64,000 bases of DNA from Halarcobacter sp. (lineage in GTDB: Bacteria; Campylobacterota; Campylobacteria; Campylobacterales; Arcobacteraceae). The notes below the pieces were generated by a model that ran no database searches, was not told the origin of the DNA, and was given only the letters and a program-made list of their open reading frames with translations. This document shows, piece after piece, positions 23,830-31,575 of this stretch (positions within the stretch are counted from its first letter, which is position 1; each line of letters opens with the position of its first letter). The translations under genes and the position numbers were made by a program. The DNA is taken from contig NZ_OY780939.1 in the NCBI RefSeq assembly GCF_963675975.1, positions 2,728,001 through 2,792,000 on the forward strand, read 5' to 3'.

Positions 23830-24807
23830 ATGTTTAGTTTTTTTAAGAAAAAAGAAGAAGAACAAAATTTAGAACAACAAGAGTTAGAAGAAAATAAAGT
23901 TTTAGAAGAAGAGACCAAAGAGGAAGAATCTAAAAGTTTTTTTGGCAAAGCTTTATCAAAAACTTTTGAAAATATAAAAACTGTTGTTCCCCACAAAAAA
24001 GAGAAAATATCTTTTGATGATATTGAAGAGTTATTAATTGAAGCAGATATGGAATATGAAATCATAGAAAAAGCTATGGATGGACTTCCAGATATGATTA
24101 CAAGAAAACAGTTAAGACATAGACTTGTAATGCTTTTTGAACATGCGCCTGATGTAGATTTATCAAACCTTCCAAGACCTTTTGTAAGACTTATAATTGG
24201 AGTTAATGGTGCAGGAAAAACAACTACAATTGCAAAACTTGCAAATAGAACTAAAAAAGCTGGAGAGTCGGTAATTTTAGGTGCAGGAGATACTTTTAGA
24301 GCTGCTGCAATTGAACAATTATCAACTTGGGCACAAAAACTTGATGTTCCAATTATAAAAACAAAACAAGGGCATGATGCAAGTGCAGTTGCGTACGATA
24401 CTATATCTTCAGCAATGGCTAAAAATATTGATAATGTTATCATTGATACAGCTGGGCGTTTACAAACACAAACAAACTTAAGTAATGAGTTAAAAAAGAT
24501 AGTAAAAGTTTGTTCTAAAGCTATGGAAAATGCACCTCATCAAAAACTAATGATTTTAGATGGAACACAAGGTAATACTGCAATTGCACAAGCCAAAGCC
24601 TTTAATGAGATGGTTGGTGTTGATGGTATTATTGTTACAAAACTTGATGGAACAGCAAAAGGTGGAGCACTTTTTTCTATTTCAAATCAATTAGAACTAC
24701 CAATTTTTTATGTTGGTATTGGAGAAAGCGCTGAAGACTTAATTGAATTTAGTCCTGATAATTTCGTTGACTCGTTATTAGATGAGATATATACGGAAGA
24801 AAAATAG
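23830..24807 (+). CDS. ftsY: Signal recognition particle receptor FtsY
   Basis: The 325-residue SRP GTPase delivers nascent membrane proteins to the translocon. A short acidic N-terminal region (about 10-40, Glu-rich) replaces the long A domain of E. coli. The NG domain follows, with G1 GVNGAGKTTTIAKLA, DTFRAAAIEQL, G3 DTAGRLQTQTNL and G4 TKLDGTAKGG. It follows the TlpA gene directly and is followed after 5 bases by the kinase-fold gene. Confidence 0.98.
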   Translation: MFSFFKKKEEEQNLEQQELEENKVLEEETKEEESKSFFGKALSKTFENIKTVVPHKKEKISFDDIEELLIEADMEYEIIEKAMDGLPDMITRKQLRHRLVMLFEHAPDVDLSNLPRPFVRLIIGVNGAGKTTTIAKLANRTKKAGESVILGAGDTFRAAAIEQLSTWAQKLDVPIIKTKQGHDASAVAYDTISSAMAKNIDNVIIDTAGRLQTQTNLSNELKKIVKVCSKAMENAPHQKLMILDGTQGNTAIAQAKAFNEMVGVDGIIVTKLDGTAKGGALFSISNQLELPIFYVGIGESAEDLIEFSPDNFVDSLLDEIYTEEK

Positions 24808-24812
24808 ATTTA

Positions 24813-25604
24813 ATGTTTAATAAAGATATATATTTCTTCAAAAGTAAAGAGCTTGAAGAAAAGATTTTAGATATTGTTAAAAACAACAAAGAGTTTATAT
24901 TACATATAGAGCATGATAATAAATTTTATTGGTTAAAACGTTCTAGCAAAAGTGATTCAAGTTTAATTCATAAACTAATATACAAAACCACAAAAGCAAA
25001 AGGTTTAATGCCTGTTGTTCCAAGTGAAAAAGAAAGCGTTTTATACCATGAAGTAACAAAACTTCAAAGACTAAAAGTGAAAAATATAAATGTTCCTGAG
25101 GTTGTAGCCTGTCAAAAAGATTTTTTAGTTTTAGAAGACAAAGGTGTTAACTTAAGAAAATATATAAGACATACCCAACTTGAAACCTCAACAGTAGAAG
25201 AACTTATTAAAAAAACTGTAAATGTATTAGCTCAAATTCATAATGCAAATGAGTACCACGCGGGTTCTCAAATTAAAAACTATACCTTACAAGATGATTT
25301 AATCTCAGCTATTGATTTTGAAGATAAGTTTTCAAATGATATTAGCCTACATGATATACAGTTTAGAGATTTTTTTCTTTTTCTAGTTTCATTAAGTGAT
25401 TTAAAAAAAGAGTTAGATTACAAAGAGATTATTAATATATATAAGAAACTAACAAAAAATGAAACAATCGATAAAGAGTTAAAAGTTGTAGCAAATAAAT
25501 TTAACTTTTTAGCAAATATAATTGAAACTAAGTTTATTTATAATAAAGTTAGTAGAGATGTTATAAATAATTATAAACTTATTAGAACACTTCAAGAGTT
25601 ATAA
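24813..25604 (+). CDS. Kinase-fold (WaaP/BUD32-like) protein lacking the usual catalytic Asp
   Basis: The 263-residue protein resembles small lipopolysaccharide-kinase or BUD32-like phosphotransferases. Its catalytic-loop region reads YHAGSQIKNYTL, aligning with HGDxxxxN but with Gly where the catalytic Asp is expected. The metal-binding segment IDFED is kept. LVLEDKGVNLRKYI fits the hinge. It may use a different base, or be a pseudokinase. It follows ftsY by 5 bases. The family call is by motif only. Confidence 0.6.
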   Translation: MFNKDIYFFKSKELEEKILDIVKNNKEFILHIEHDNKFYWLKRSSKSDSSLIHKLIYKTTKAKGLMPVVPSEKESVLYHEVTKLQRLKVKNINVPEVVACQKDFLVLEDKGVNLRKYIRHTQLETSTVEELIKKTVNVLAQIHNANEYHAGSQIKNYTLQDDLISAIDFEDKFSNDISLHDIQFRDFFLFLVSLSDLKKELDYKEIINIYKKLTKNETIDKELKVVANKFNFLANIIETKFIYNKVSRDVINNYKLIRTLQEL

Positions 25605-25605
25605 A

Positions 25606-25639
25606 TATAAAATTTATCCATTTTGTGATAAATTTTATA
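25606..25639. promoter_or_regulatory. 13-bp AT-rich dyad before the three-component sensory operon
   Basis: TATAAAATTTATC at 25606-25618 and GATAAATTTTATA at 25627-25639 form a perfect stem around an 8-base loop. It lies between the kinase-fold gene and the Cache gene. It could be a weak terminator without a clean U-tract, or an operator. Confidence 0.4.
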
Positions 25640-25660
25640 ATAAATTAAAATGGATTTATA

Positions 25661-26557
25661 TTGAAAATATTTGATTCTAAAATTAACCGTTATATCTTTT
25701 TAGTATTAGTTATTACAGCTATTATACTCTCTTTTATTTTCTATAAATTAACACAAATTGATAAAAATGATAATCTATTATCGCAACTTGAAAATGGACT
25801 AACTACAACAAGATACTTATTTGAAGAACAAAAAAGATATGCTTTATCTTTATCTTTATTATTATCTCAAGATCAAGAATTAAAAAATAGTTTTCTAAAA
25901 AAAGATAGAAGGCAAAGTTTTATAATAGTAAATAAAAAAATCAATCTTCTTAAAAAACTTCAAAACAGTAGTTTTGATGTACAAATACATAATAAAGATT
26001 TAACAACATATATTAGAAGCTGGGATTTTACTAAAAAAGATATTCCCCTTGAATCTTTTAGACAGGGTTTAGTGAAAGTTGCAAAAGAAAATAAACCTTT
26101 AGTCTCTATAGAATTGGGAAAACGTTTAAATATAAAAGCTATCTCCCCTATTTTTAATAATAATGAACAGATTGGTTCAATTGAGGTAATTATAGGTTTT
26201 GATTATTTAGAAAATGAATTAAAACAAAAAGGGTATGAAACCTTTATTCTTTTGGAAAATAGTTATCTAAACATAGCTGATACTTTAATAGAAAATAAAA
26301 AAATTCAAAACTATACTTTGGTAAATGATAATAAAAATAATATCAGCTCTTTAGAAAAATTTAATTTAGAAAAATTAAAAGATTATGGTTATTTCACAAG
26401 TGAAAAAAAAGCATTTAGCTATTTTTCCATCTATTCTTTAAATAGGGAAAAACTAGGATATATAATAATTGCTTTATCAAATGATGATAATATAATTATA
26501 GATAACTCTTATGAGAAAAAAAGAGTAATAAACAACAGCGGGATTATAATAGAATGA
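25661..26557 (+). CDS. Membrane-anchored periplasmic Cache-domain sensor without output domain
   Basis: The 298-residue protein has one N-terminal transmembrane helix (about 10-30) followed by a periplasmic region with the pattern of a (double) Cache domain (helical leader, IRSWDFTKKDIPLESFRQGL, AISPIFNNNEQIGSIEVIIG). There is no second transmembrane helix and no kinase, HAMP or methyl-accepting domain. It starts at TTG and overlaps the response regulator start as ATGA. I infer that it is an accessory ligand-binding partner of the downstream kinase. Confidence 0.8.
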   Translation: MKIFDSKINRYIFLVLVITAIILSFIFYKLTQIDKNDNLLSQLENGLTTTRYLFEEQKRYALSLSLLLSQDQELKNSFLKKDRRQSFIIVNKKINLLKKLQNSSFDVQIHNKDLTTYIRSWDFTKKDIPLESFRQGLVKVAKENKPLVSIELGKRLNIKAISPIFNNNEQIGSIEVIIGFDYLENELKQKGYETFILLENSYLNIADTLIENKKIQNYTLVNDNKNNISSLEKFNLEKLKDYGYFTSEKKAFSYFSIYSLNREKLGYIIIALSNDDNIIIDNSYEKKRVINNSGIIIE

Positions 26558-27219
26558 ATATACTTTTGTTAGAAGATGATTATGATTATAAAAACAGTAT
26601 TAAAGAATACTTAGAAACATTAAATTATCAAGTTGATGATTTTGATAATGGAACTGAAGCCTTTGATGCAATATATGAAAAAAACTATCACCTCTTGATT
26701 TTAGATATAAGAGTTCCTGGTCTTAATGGTTATGAAATAGTAAAAAGCCTAAGGGAAGATAAAAACAATATCCCAGTTATTTTTATAACCTCTTTAACAG
26801 ATATAAATAATCTTAGTATGGGATATGAATTAGGATGTAATGATTATATAAAAAAACCTTTTTCCCCAAAAGAATTAAAATACAGAGTTGAGCAACTTAT
26901 AAAATCTTTTTATTTTACGCTAAATGAAAATAGATTAAAAATAAATGAAGATTTTTCTTATGATATCTCTACTATGCAATTGTATAAAAATGAACAATTA
27001 GTAAACTTAACAAAAAAAGAATTAGAGATAGTTTTTTTACTTATTACAAATAAAAACAGCTATGTAAGTATAGAACAACTTAGATGTGAAGTTTGGAATG
27101 AAAAATATATGAATGAGGCAGATATTAGAGTTTTTATTAAAAATATTAGAGATAAAACTTCAAAAGATTTAATAGAAACCAAACGTGGTATAGGATATAA
27201 AATTGCAAGAGTTAGTTAG
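26554..27219 (+). CDS. OmpR-family response regulator
   Basis: The 221-residue protein has a receiver with LLEDDYDY, phospho-acceptor Asp in LILDIRVPGLNG (about residue 52), Thr in FITSLTD and Lys in IKKPFSPKE. A winged-helix domain follows (NLTKKELEIVFLL, then RVFIKNIRDKT). It is translationally coupled to both neighbours, overlapping the Cache gene by 4 bases and the kinase gene by 17. The likely target is its own operon or the tsdA-type cytochrome gene downstream; this is inference. Confidence 0.95.
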   Translation: MNILLLEDDYDYKNSIKEYLETLNYQVDDFDNGTEAFDAIYEKNYHLLILDIRVPGLNGYEIVKSLREDKNNIPVIFITSLTDINNLSMGYELGCNDYIKKPFSPKELKYRVEQLIKSFYFTLNENRLKINEDFSYDISTMQLYKNEQLVNLTKKELEIVFLLITNKNSYVSIEQLRCEVWNEKYMNEADIRVFIKNIRDKTSKDLIETKRGIGYKIARVS

Positions 27220-28327
27220 TAAAAACCATTTAACAAAACTCTCCCTTGCTTATACTTTTTTAATCATTATATTAATTTGTATACCTGCATACTTTTATAT
27301 GCAAAGTGAGATTCAAAGCTATAAATATAATCAAAAAGCCCAGTTAGAATATCAAGGTTTAAATATTCAAAGGGCAATTTACGATTTCAATAACTCAAAG
27401 AATGATATATTTTATTTTCCTAAATCTTTTAGTTATGATGCTTATTTGTATGACAAAAACAATAATCTAATCTACTCAACTATGAATAAAAACTTAGATA
27501 ATAAAGATACTATTTCAAAAAAATATATTTTAAATACAAATAGATTAAATGCCCACTCTTTAGTTTTAATAAAAGAATTAAACTTAAATGAGATATATTT
27601 AAAAATATCAATCCTTACAATATCTATTGGTCTTTTTATATTTATTAGTGCTTATATAATATTAAAACAAACAATCACTCCATACAAAAAAGCAAATAAA
27701 TATCTAGATAGATTTTTCAATGATGCAATGCACGAAATAAAAACCCCTTTGGGTGTTTTACAATTAAATCTTGAATTACTTGAGGAGAAAGATAAAAATT
27801 CAAATGAAGTCAAAAGATCTCTAAATGCAGTAAAATCACTTCTTTTAACATATGAAGATATAGAATACTTAATAAAACAAAAAAGGGTAGCCTATTCAAA
27901 AGAGATTGTAGATTTTAGTATATTTTTAAAACATAGAATTGAGATGTTTGAAAGTTTAGCTTTTTCAAAAAAAATCCAAATTGAACAAAATATAGAAGAT
28001 AATATAAATATTGAAATAAATAGAATTGAACTACAAAGAATAATTGATAATACAATCTCAAATGCAATTAAATATTCAAATGAGAGTTCCAAAGTTATTA
28101 TAAAACTATACAAAAATGAAAATATCTATTTTAGTGTGGAAGATTTTGGTATAGGTATAACAGATACAGAAAAAATATTTAATAGATACCATAGAGAAGA
28201 GAGTATCAAGGGTGGTTTTGGTATTGGTTTAAATATAGTAAAAAATATCTGCAAAAAAAACTTTATAGAGATAGATGTTGAATCTGAAAAAGACAAAGGT
28301 TCAAAGTTTACATATTCAATATCTTAA
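27203..28327 (+). CDS. Sensor histidine kinase
   Basis: The 374-residue kinase starts at TTG inside the response regulator gene. It has two transmembrane helices (about 12-32 and 132-155) around a short periplasmic domain of about 100 residues. The phospho-acceptor His lies in DAMHEIKTPLGVL, the N-box in IDNTISNAIKYSN and the G-boxes in EDFGIGI and GGFGIGLNI. No HAMP or PAS domain is obvious. With the Cache protein and regulator it forms a three-gene sensory unit directly ahead of the dihaem cytochrome gene. Confidence 0.93.
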   Translation: MQELVSKNHLTKLSLAYTFLIIILICIPAYFYMQSEIQSYKYNQKAQLEYQGLNIQRAIYDFNNSKNDIFYFPKSFSYDAYLYDKNNNLIYSTMNKNLDNKDTISKKYILNTNRLNAHSLVLIKELNLNEIYLKISILTISIGLFIFISAYIILKQTITPYKKANKYLDRFFNDAMHEIKTPLGVLQLNLELLEEKDKNSNEVKRSLNAVKSLLLTYEDIEYLIKQKRVAYSKEIVDFSIFLKHRIEMFESLAFSKKIQIEQNIEDNINIEINRIELQRIIDNTISNAIKYSNESSKVIIKLYKNENIYFSVEDFGIGITDTEKIFNRYHREESIKGGFGIGLNIVKNICKKNFIEIDVESEKDKGSKFTYSIS

Positions 28328-28409
28328 TTAAAACTTAATTTATATATCTAAAAAACAACTTTTAATTTATATTCAATTGTTACAATAATAAAAATTAAAA
28401 GGAGAAGTC

Positions 28410-29339
28410 ATGAAAAAGTTAATTCTTTTTTTAGGTCTAGCAACACTAGTTTTTGGTTTGGAGTATAAAGCACCTGCTAATTACCCAACAGGAGAAGTAG
28501 GAAAATTAGTTAAACTTGGAGAGGATATTGTAAATAATACAGATACTCATCCATTGACAAAAGATTTAGTTGGAAATAAACTACAATGTAAAAGCTGTCA
28601 CTTAAAAGGTGCAGATGGAAAAGTTGGAACAGGAGAAGGAATCTCTAGTTGGATTGGAACAGCTGCTGCTTTCCCTGCATGGTCAAAAAGAGAAAAAACA
28701 GTTCAATCTTTACAAGATAGATCAAATAACTGTTTTATGAGAAGTATGAATGGTAAAAGACCAATTATTGATACTGAAGCAAGTATGGCTATTGCTGCAT
28801 ATATCACTTGGTTATCAGAGGGAACTACTATTAAAATGAATGAAAAAGGTCCTTGGAGTGAACATAATACAAAACTATATCCTAAAGCTGTAAAACACTT
28901 CAAAGCTATTCAGAAAAAAGCTACACATGAAAACTATGTAGCAGGTAAAGATGTATATGCAAAAAGATGTGCTTCATGTCATGGAATAAATGGTGCAGGT
29001 ATCCCTGGTGCATTCCCTCCATTATGGGGAAAAGATGCAGATGGTAAATGGTTAGCTTATAACACAGGTGCTGGTATGAGTAAACTTGATAAAGCTGCAG
29101 CATGGGTTAAATCAAATATGCCTTTAGGTCAAGGTGGAAGCTTAAGTGATCAAGAAGTTGCAGATGTTGTTTTATATATGAATGCACAAGAAAGAGCAGA
29201 CTTTGATTTACAAAAAGGTTTATTACCAAAAGAAGAAATGGGTTATTATAACTCAAAAGTTTTAGAAGAAAAACATAGTGTAGAATCTAACTTTAAAGCA
29301 TTAGGATTAGATTTACAAACAATCAAAAATGGTAAATAG
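28410..29339 (+). CDS. tsdA: TsdA-type dihaem cytochrome c (thiosulfate dehydrogenase / tetrathionate reductase)
   Basis: The 309-residue periplasmic protein has a Sec signal peptide (about 1-16) and two haem c sites, CKSCH (60-64) and CASCH (187-191). The segment NNCFMRSMNGK matches the TsdA motif in which Cys supplies the unusual axial ligand of the catalytic haem. TsdA enzymes interconvert thiosulfate and tetrathionate; direction cannot be told from sequence. It has an AAAGGAG and an 82-base gap after the kinase gene, so it may have its own promoter. Confidence 0.88.
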   Translation: MKKLILFLGLATLVFGLEYKAPANYPTGEVGKLVKLGEDIVNNTDTHPLTKDLVGNKLQCKSCHLKGADGKVGTGEGISSWIGTAAAFPAWSKREKTVQSLQDRSNNCFMRSMNGKRPIIDTEASMAIAAYITWLSEGTTIKMNEKGPWSEHNTKLYPKAVKHFKAIQKKATHENYVAGKDVYAKRCASCHGINGAGIPGAFPPLWGKDADGKWLAYNTGAGMSKLDKAAAWVKSNMPLGQGGSLSDQEVADVVLYMNAQERADFDLQKGLLPKEEMGYYNSKVLEEKHSVESNFKALGLDLQTIKNGK

Positions 29340-29360
29340 TAAGCATTAGCTTACTATTTA
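29333..29360. terminator. Bidirectional terminator between tsdA and the YqiA-like gene
   Basis: TAAATAGTAAGC at 29333-29344 and GCTTACTATTTA at 29349-29360 form a perfect 12-bp stem with loop ATTA. It overlaps both convergent stop codons. Confidence 0.75.
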
Positions 29361-29912
29361 CACCCCTAAAAATGACCCTATTTTTCTAAAATAACTTTCG
29401 ATATTTTCAAAAGAATGATTTCCACCCTCTTCTATTATAAGTTCACTTTCATTTAATTTATCAGCAGCTTCACTATAATCTAAAACTTCATCTTCAGTTT
29501 GAAGAAGTGTTAAAAAATTTTCTTGATTTTCTATTTGTGTAACTTCTATAGCTTTTAAAGAATCAATATGCTCTTTAGTTACCTCAAAAGAGCTACCATC
29601 ATAATAATTCATAGCCATTCCAATCTTATCAAGAGTTTTATATGGATACACAGCAGGGTTTATTAAAACAGCTTTCAAATTATATTTATTAGCTAAATAG
29701 ATTGAATAAAATCCCCCTAAAGATGACCCAACTAAAGCTACCTTTTCATCTTTGTTTAAAAAAGCTTCAATTATTTGCTCCAAAGTATCAATTGCCAAAT
29801 TAGGAACATAAGATAAAGAAGGTGTAATAACCTCATCTTCAAAATATTCCCTAAAAAGTGAAGCTTTCCCACCAAAACCACTACTTCCAAATCCATGTAT
29901 ATATATAATCAT
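29358..29912 (-). CDS. YqiA/YcfP-family alpha/beta hydrolase
   Basis: The 184-residue protein is a small esterase-type hydrolase. It opens with IYIHGFGSSGFGGKA (oxyanion region), has nucleophile elbow GSSLGG, an acid in EDEVLDY and catalytic His in EGGNHSFEN. Its cytoplasmic substrate is unknown. Its ATG overlaps the stop of the RNase H-like gene as ATGA, so the hydrolase, RNase H and DTW genes form a leftward operon. Confidence 0.9.
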   Translation of the reverse strand: MIIYIHGFGSSGFGGKASLFREYFEDEVITPSLSYVPNLAIDTLEQIIEAFLNKDEKVALVGSSLGGFYSIYLANKYNLKAVLINPAVYPYKTLDKIGMAMNYYDGSSFEVTKEHIDSLKAIEVTQIENQENFLTLLQTEDEVLDYSEAADKLNESELIIEEGGNHSFENIESYFRKIGSFLGV

Positions 29913-30385
29913 ATTTCCTCTTTTTTATTAAATTCCCTTAAAGCCTTTCTAGAAGCTTTATCTACAAGATTAAATAAATTATCAATTTCATCTTTTAAAA
30001 CTGATTTTTTATGCCCTTTAACTTTTATAAATTCTAAATCCAAATTATCATATTTTAAATAAAATTTTTTATATAAAACTGTGTTATTAACCATCTTACC
30101 TGTACTGGTTAAATAATTATTCTTTTCTAACTTTTCTCTTCTATCTAAAAGTTTTAAAATATTTTGACAGTCAGTATATACATATACTTTTATATTCACT
30201 AACTCTTTTTCTTCTAAAGCCCAAAGTAAAACTTCCATTTCTAGTTTAGTAGAAGAAGTTTCAAGAAATTTTTTTATTTCTATATCTTGTTTATCTTTGT
30301 TTTCATCATAAATAAAATATGATCCAAAACCTATTTTTGTTTTTGGATTAACACTTCCATCACAAAATAATTTTATATTTTTCAT
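29909..30385 (-). CDS. RNase H-like protein
   Basis: The 158-residue protein has the RNase HI fold pattern: FCDGSVNPKTKIGFG (first catalytic Asp), STKLEMEVLLWALEE (Glu), YTDCQNILKLL (Asp) and a C-terminal NLVDKASRKAL (last Asp). The four acidic residues are in order, so activity on RNA-DNA hybrids is plausible, though it is not the main Campylobacterota rnhA by any evidence here. It lies 3 bases downstream of the DTW gene. Confidence 0.85.
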   Translation of the reverse strand: MKNIKLFCDGSVNPKTKIGFGSYFIYDENKDKQDIEIKKFLETSSTKLEMEVLLWALEEKELVNIKVYVYTDCQNILKLLDRREKLEKNNYLTSTGKMVNNTVLYKKFYLKYDNLDLEFIKVKGHKKSVLKDEIDNLFNLVDKASRKALREFNKKEEI

Positions 30386-30388
30386 ATT

Positions 30389-31024
30389 TTAGATTATAGT
30401 TTTATTTCTAATTTGAGATTTTTTTGCACAAGTTAACTGATATTCAACCATTTCATCAAATGGCTTTAAAAAATTTTCAAATTGAGATTCATTTATATTT
30501 TCTATTTTTTGGTTGTTAAGTAACTTTAATACGCAAAAAACAGATTCAATAGTTGATAAACAATATAGATTTGGTTGTGTTTTGATTTTAAAATTTGACT
30601 CTTGTGTATATTTAAAACTAACCTTTGGCAAAGAAGCTATATTTTTACTTAGCCTAATCATCTTTTTAGAACAAGGCCAAGTTGAATCAATAATAAAAAT
30701 CACATTCTCTTTACTATCTTTAGGTAACTCTTGTGAATTTAATTCTATACTATTTTCCCCTGGATAAAGAACATAGGAATTAATATTTGGATTATCAATT
30801 ATCTCATTAATTTTTTCATGATTTGAAAAATCAATACCAATATATATTTGTGAATTTTTTAAAGAAAGATTTGTAAAGTGTCCTGTTCCATTTTTTGTTT
30901 TTCTATACTCTTTTGGATGCATCAATATTATAAATCTAGTTTTTGTATCAATACTATTTATATGTTTACACATACAACTAGTTTTTGGTCTATAACATTT
31001 AAAGCAAACATCCCTTTGTATCAA
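30389..31024 (-). CDS. DTW-domain protein (probable tRNA-uridine aminocarboxypropyltransferase)
   Basis: The 211-residue protein has an N-terminal Cys cluster CFKCYRPKTSCMC, the segment FIILMHPKEYRKTKNGTGHF and the DTW-type motif IIDSTWPCSKKM, then QPNLYCLSTIESV. DTW proteins transfer the aminocarboxypropyl group from S-adenosylmethionine to uridine in tRNA. Size is normal. It is first of a three-gene leftward operon. Confidence 0.88.
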   Translation of the reverse strand: MIQRDVCFKCYRPKTSCMCKHINSIDTKTRFIILMHPKEYRKTKNGTGHFTNLSLKNSQIYIGIDFSNHEKINEIIDNPNINSYVLYPGENSIELNSQELPKDSKENVIFIIDSTWPCSKKMIRLSKNIASLPKVSFKYTQESNFKIKTQPNLYCLSTIESVFCVLKLLNNQKIENINESQFENFLKPFDEMVEYQLTCAKKSQIRNKTII

Positions 31025-31087
31025 TACACATCCTAAAATTTAATTTTTTAGAATTTTATTAGTTTAATGCTTAAATCATTAAGTTTT

Positions 31088-31384
31088 TTAAAAAGTATAA
31101 TCCTCTATTTCTTCATATGCTTCAGAAGATATAAACTCTGCAATTTTTCTCATCTTTTCCATCTCTTTAGGTGGCTTAATTGTCCAAAAGGCTTTCCATT
31201 GTTCAAGATTATCCCATCTAGCAACTGTAGAAATCAATGTCTCATCTTCAAAAGACTTAATCATAAAACTTCCTCTAGCTCCCTTTGTAGTTTCGTGAAT
31301 TTTATTTGTTGCAATACTCCAAGCCTCTTTAAAAGCATCAAAATCCTCTTTTTCAACTCTCCATTTATAGATAACTCTAATCAT
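31088..31384 (-). CDS. Antibiotic-biosynthesis-monooxygenase-like (ABM) small protein
   Basis: The 98-residue protein has the ferredoxin-like ABM fold pattern (MIRVIYKWRVEKEDFDAF, then TVARWDNLEQWKAFW). Members range from quinol or haem monooxygenases to proteins of unknown role. No haem-uptake or antibiotic genes are near, so no substrate is assigned. It is divergent from radA with 191 bases between. Confidence 0.75.
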   Translation of the reverse strand: MIRVIYKWRVEKEDFDAFKEAWSIATNKIHETTKGARGSFMIKSFEDETLISTVARWDNLEQWKAFWTIKPPKEMEKMRKIAEFISSEAYEEIEDYTF

Positions 31385-31575
31385 TTTTAATCCTTTTAGT
31401 ATCTTAACTTCATTAACACATTTTATATTTATATCATAAAGATTTTTAACTTATTTCATATTTTTAAATAAATAATTAACAAAATGCAATACTTTATTTA
31501 TATATATTTTTTTTATGATAAAGTTCAAATATTAATTAACAATTATATAGAATCTCTTTTTAAATAAGGAAAAGT
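31385..31575. other. Divergent intergenic region ahead of radA
   Basis: This is a 191-base AT-rich gap between two divergent starts. It must hold promoters for both, but I see no clear dyad, tandem repeat or RNA-like structure in it. AAGGAAAAG precedes the radA ATG. Confidence 0.5.

Noticed and set aside
23667-24443. Long minus-strand open frame opposite the TlpA and ftsY genes
   Set aside because: It is antisense to two genes with clear conserved motifs and gives a low-complexity Ser/Phe/Ile protein.
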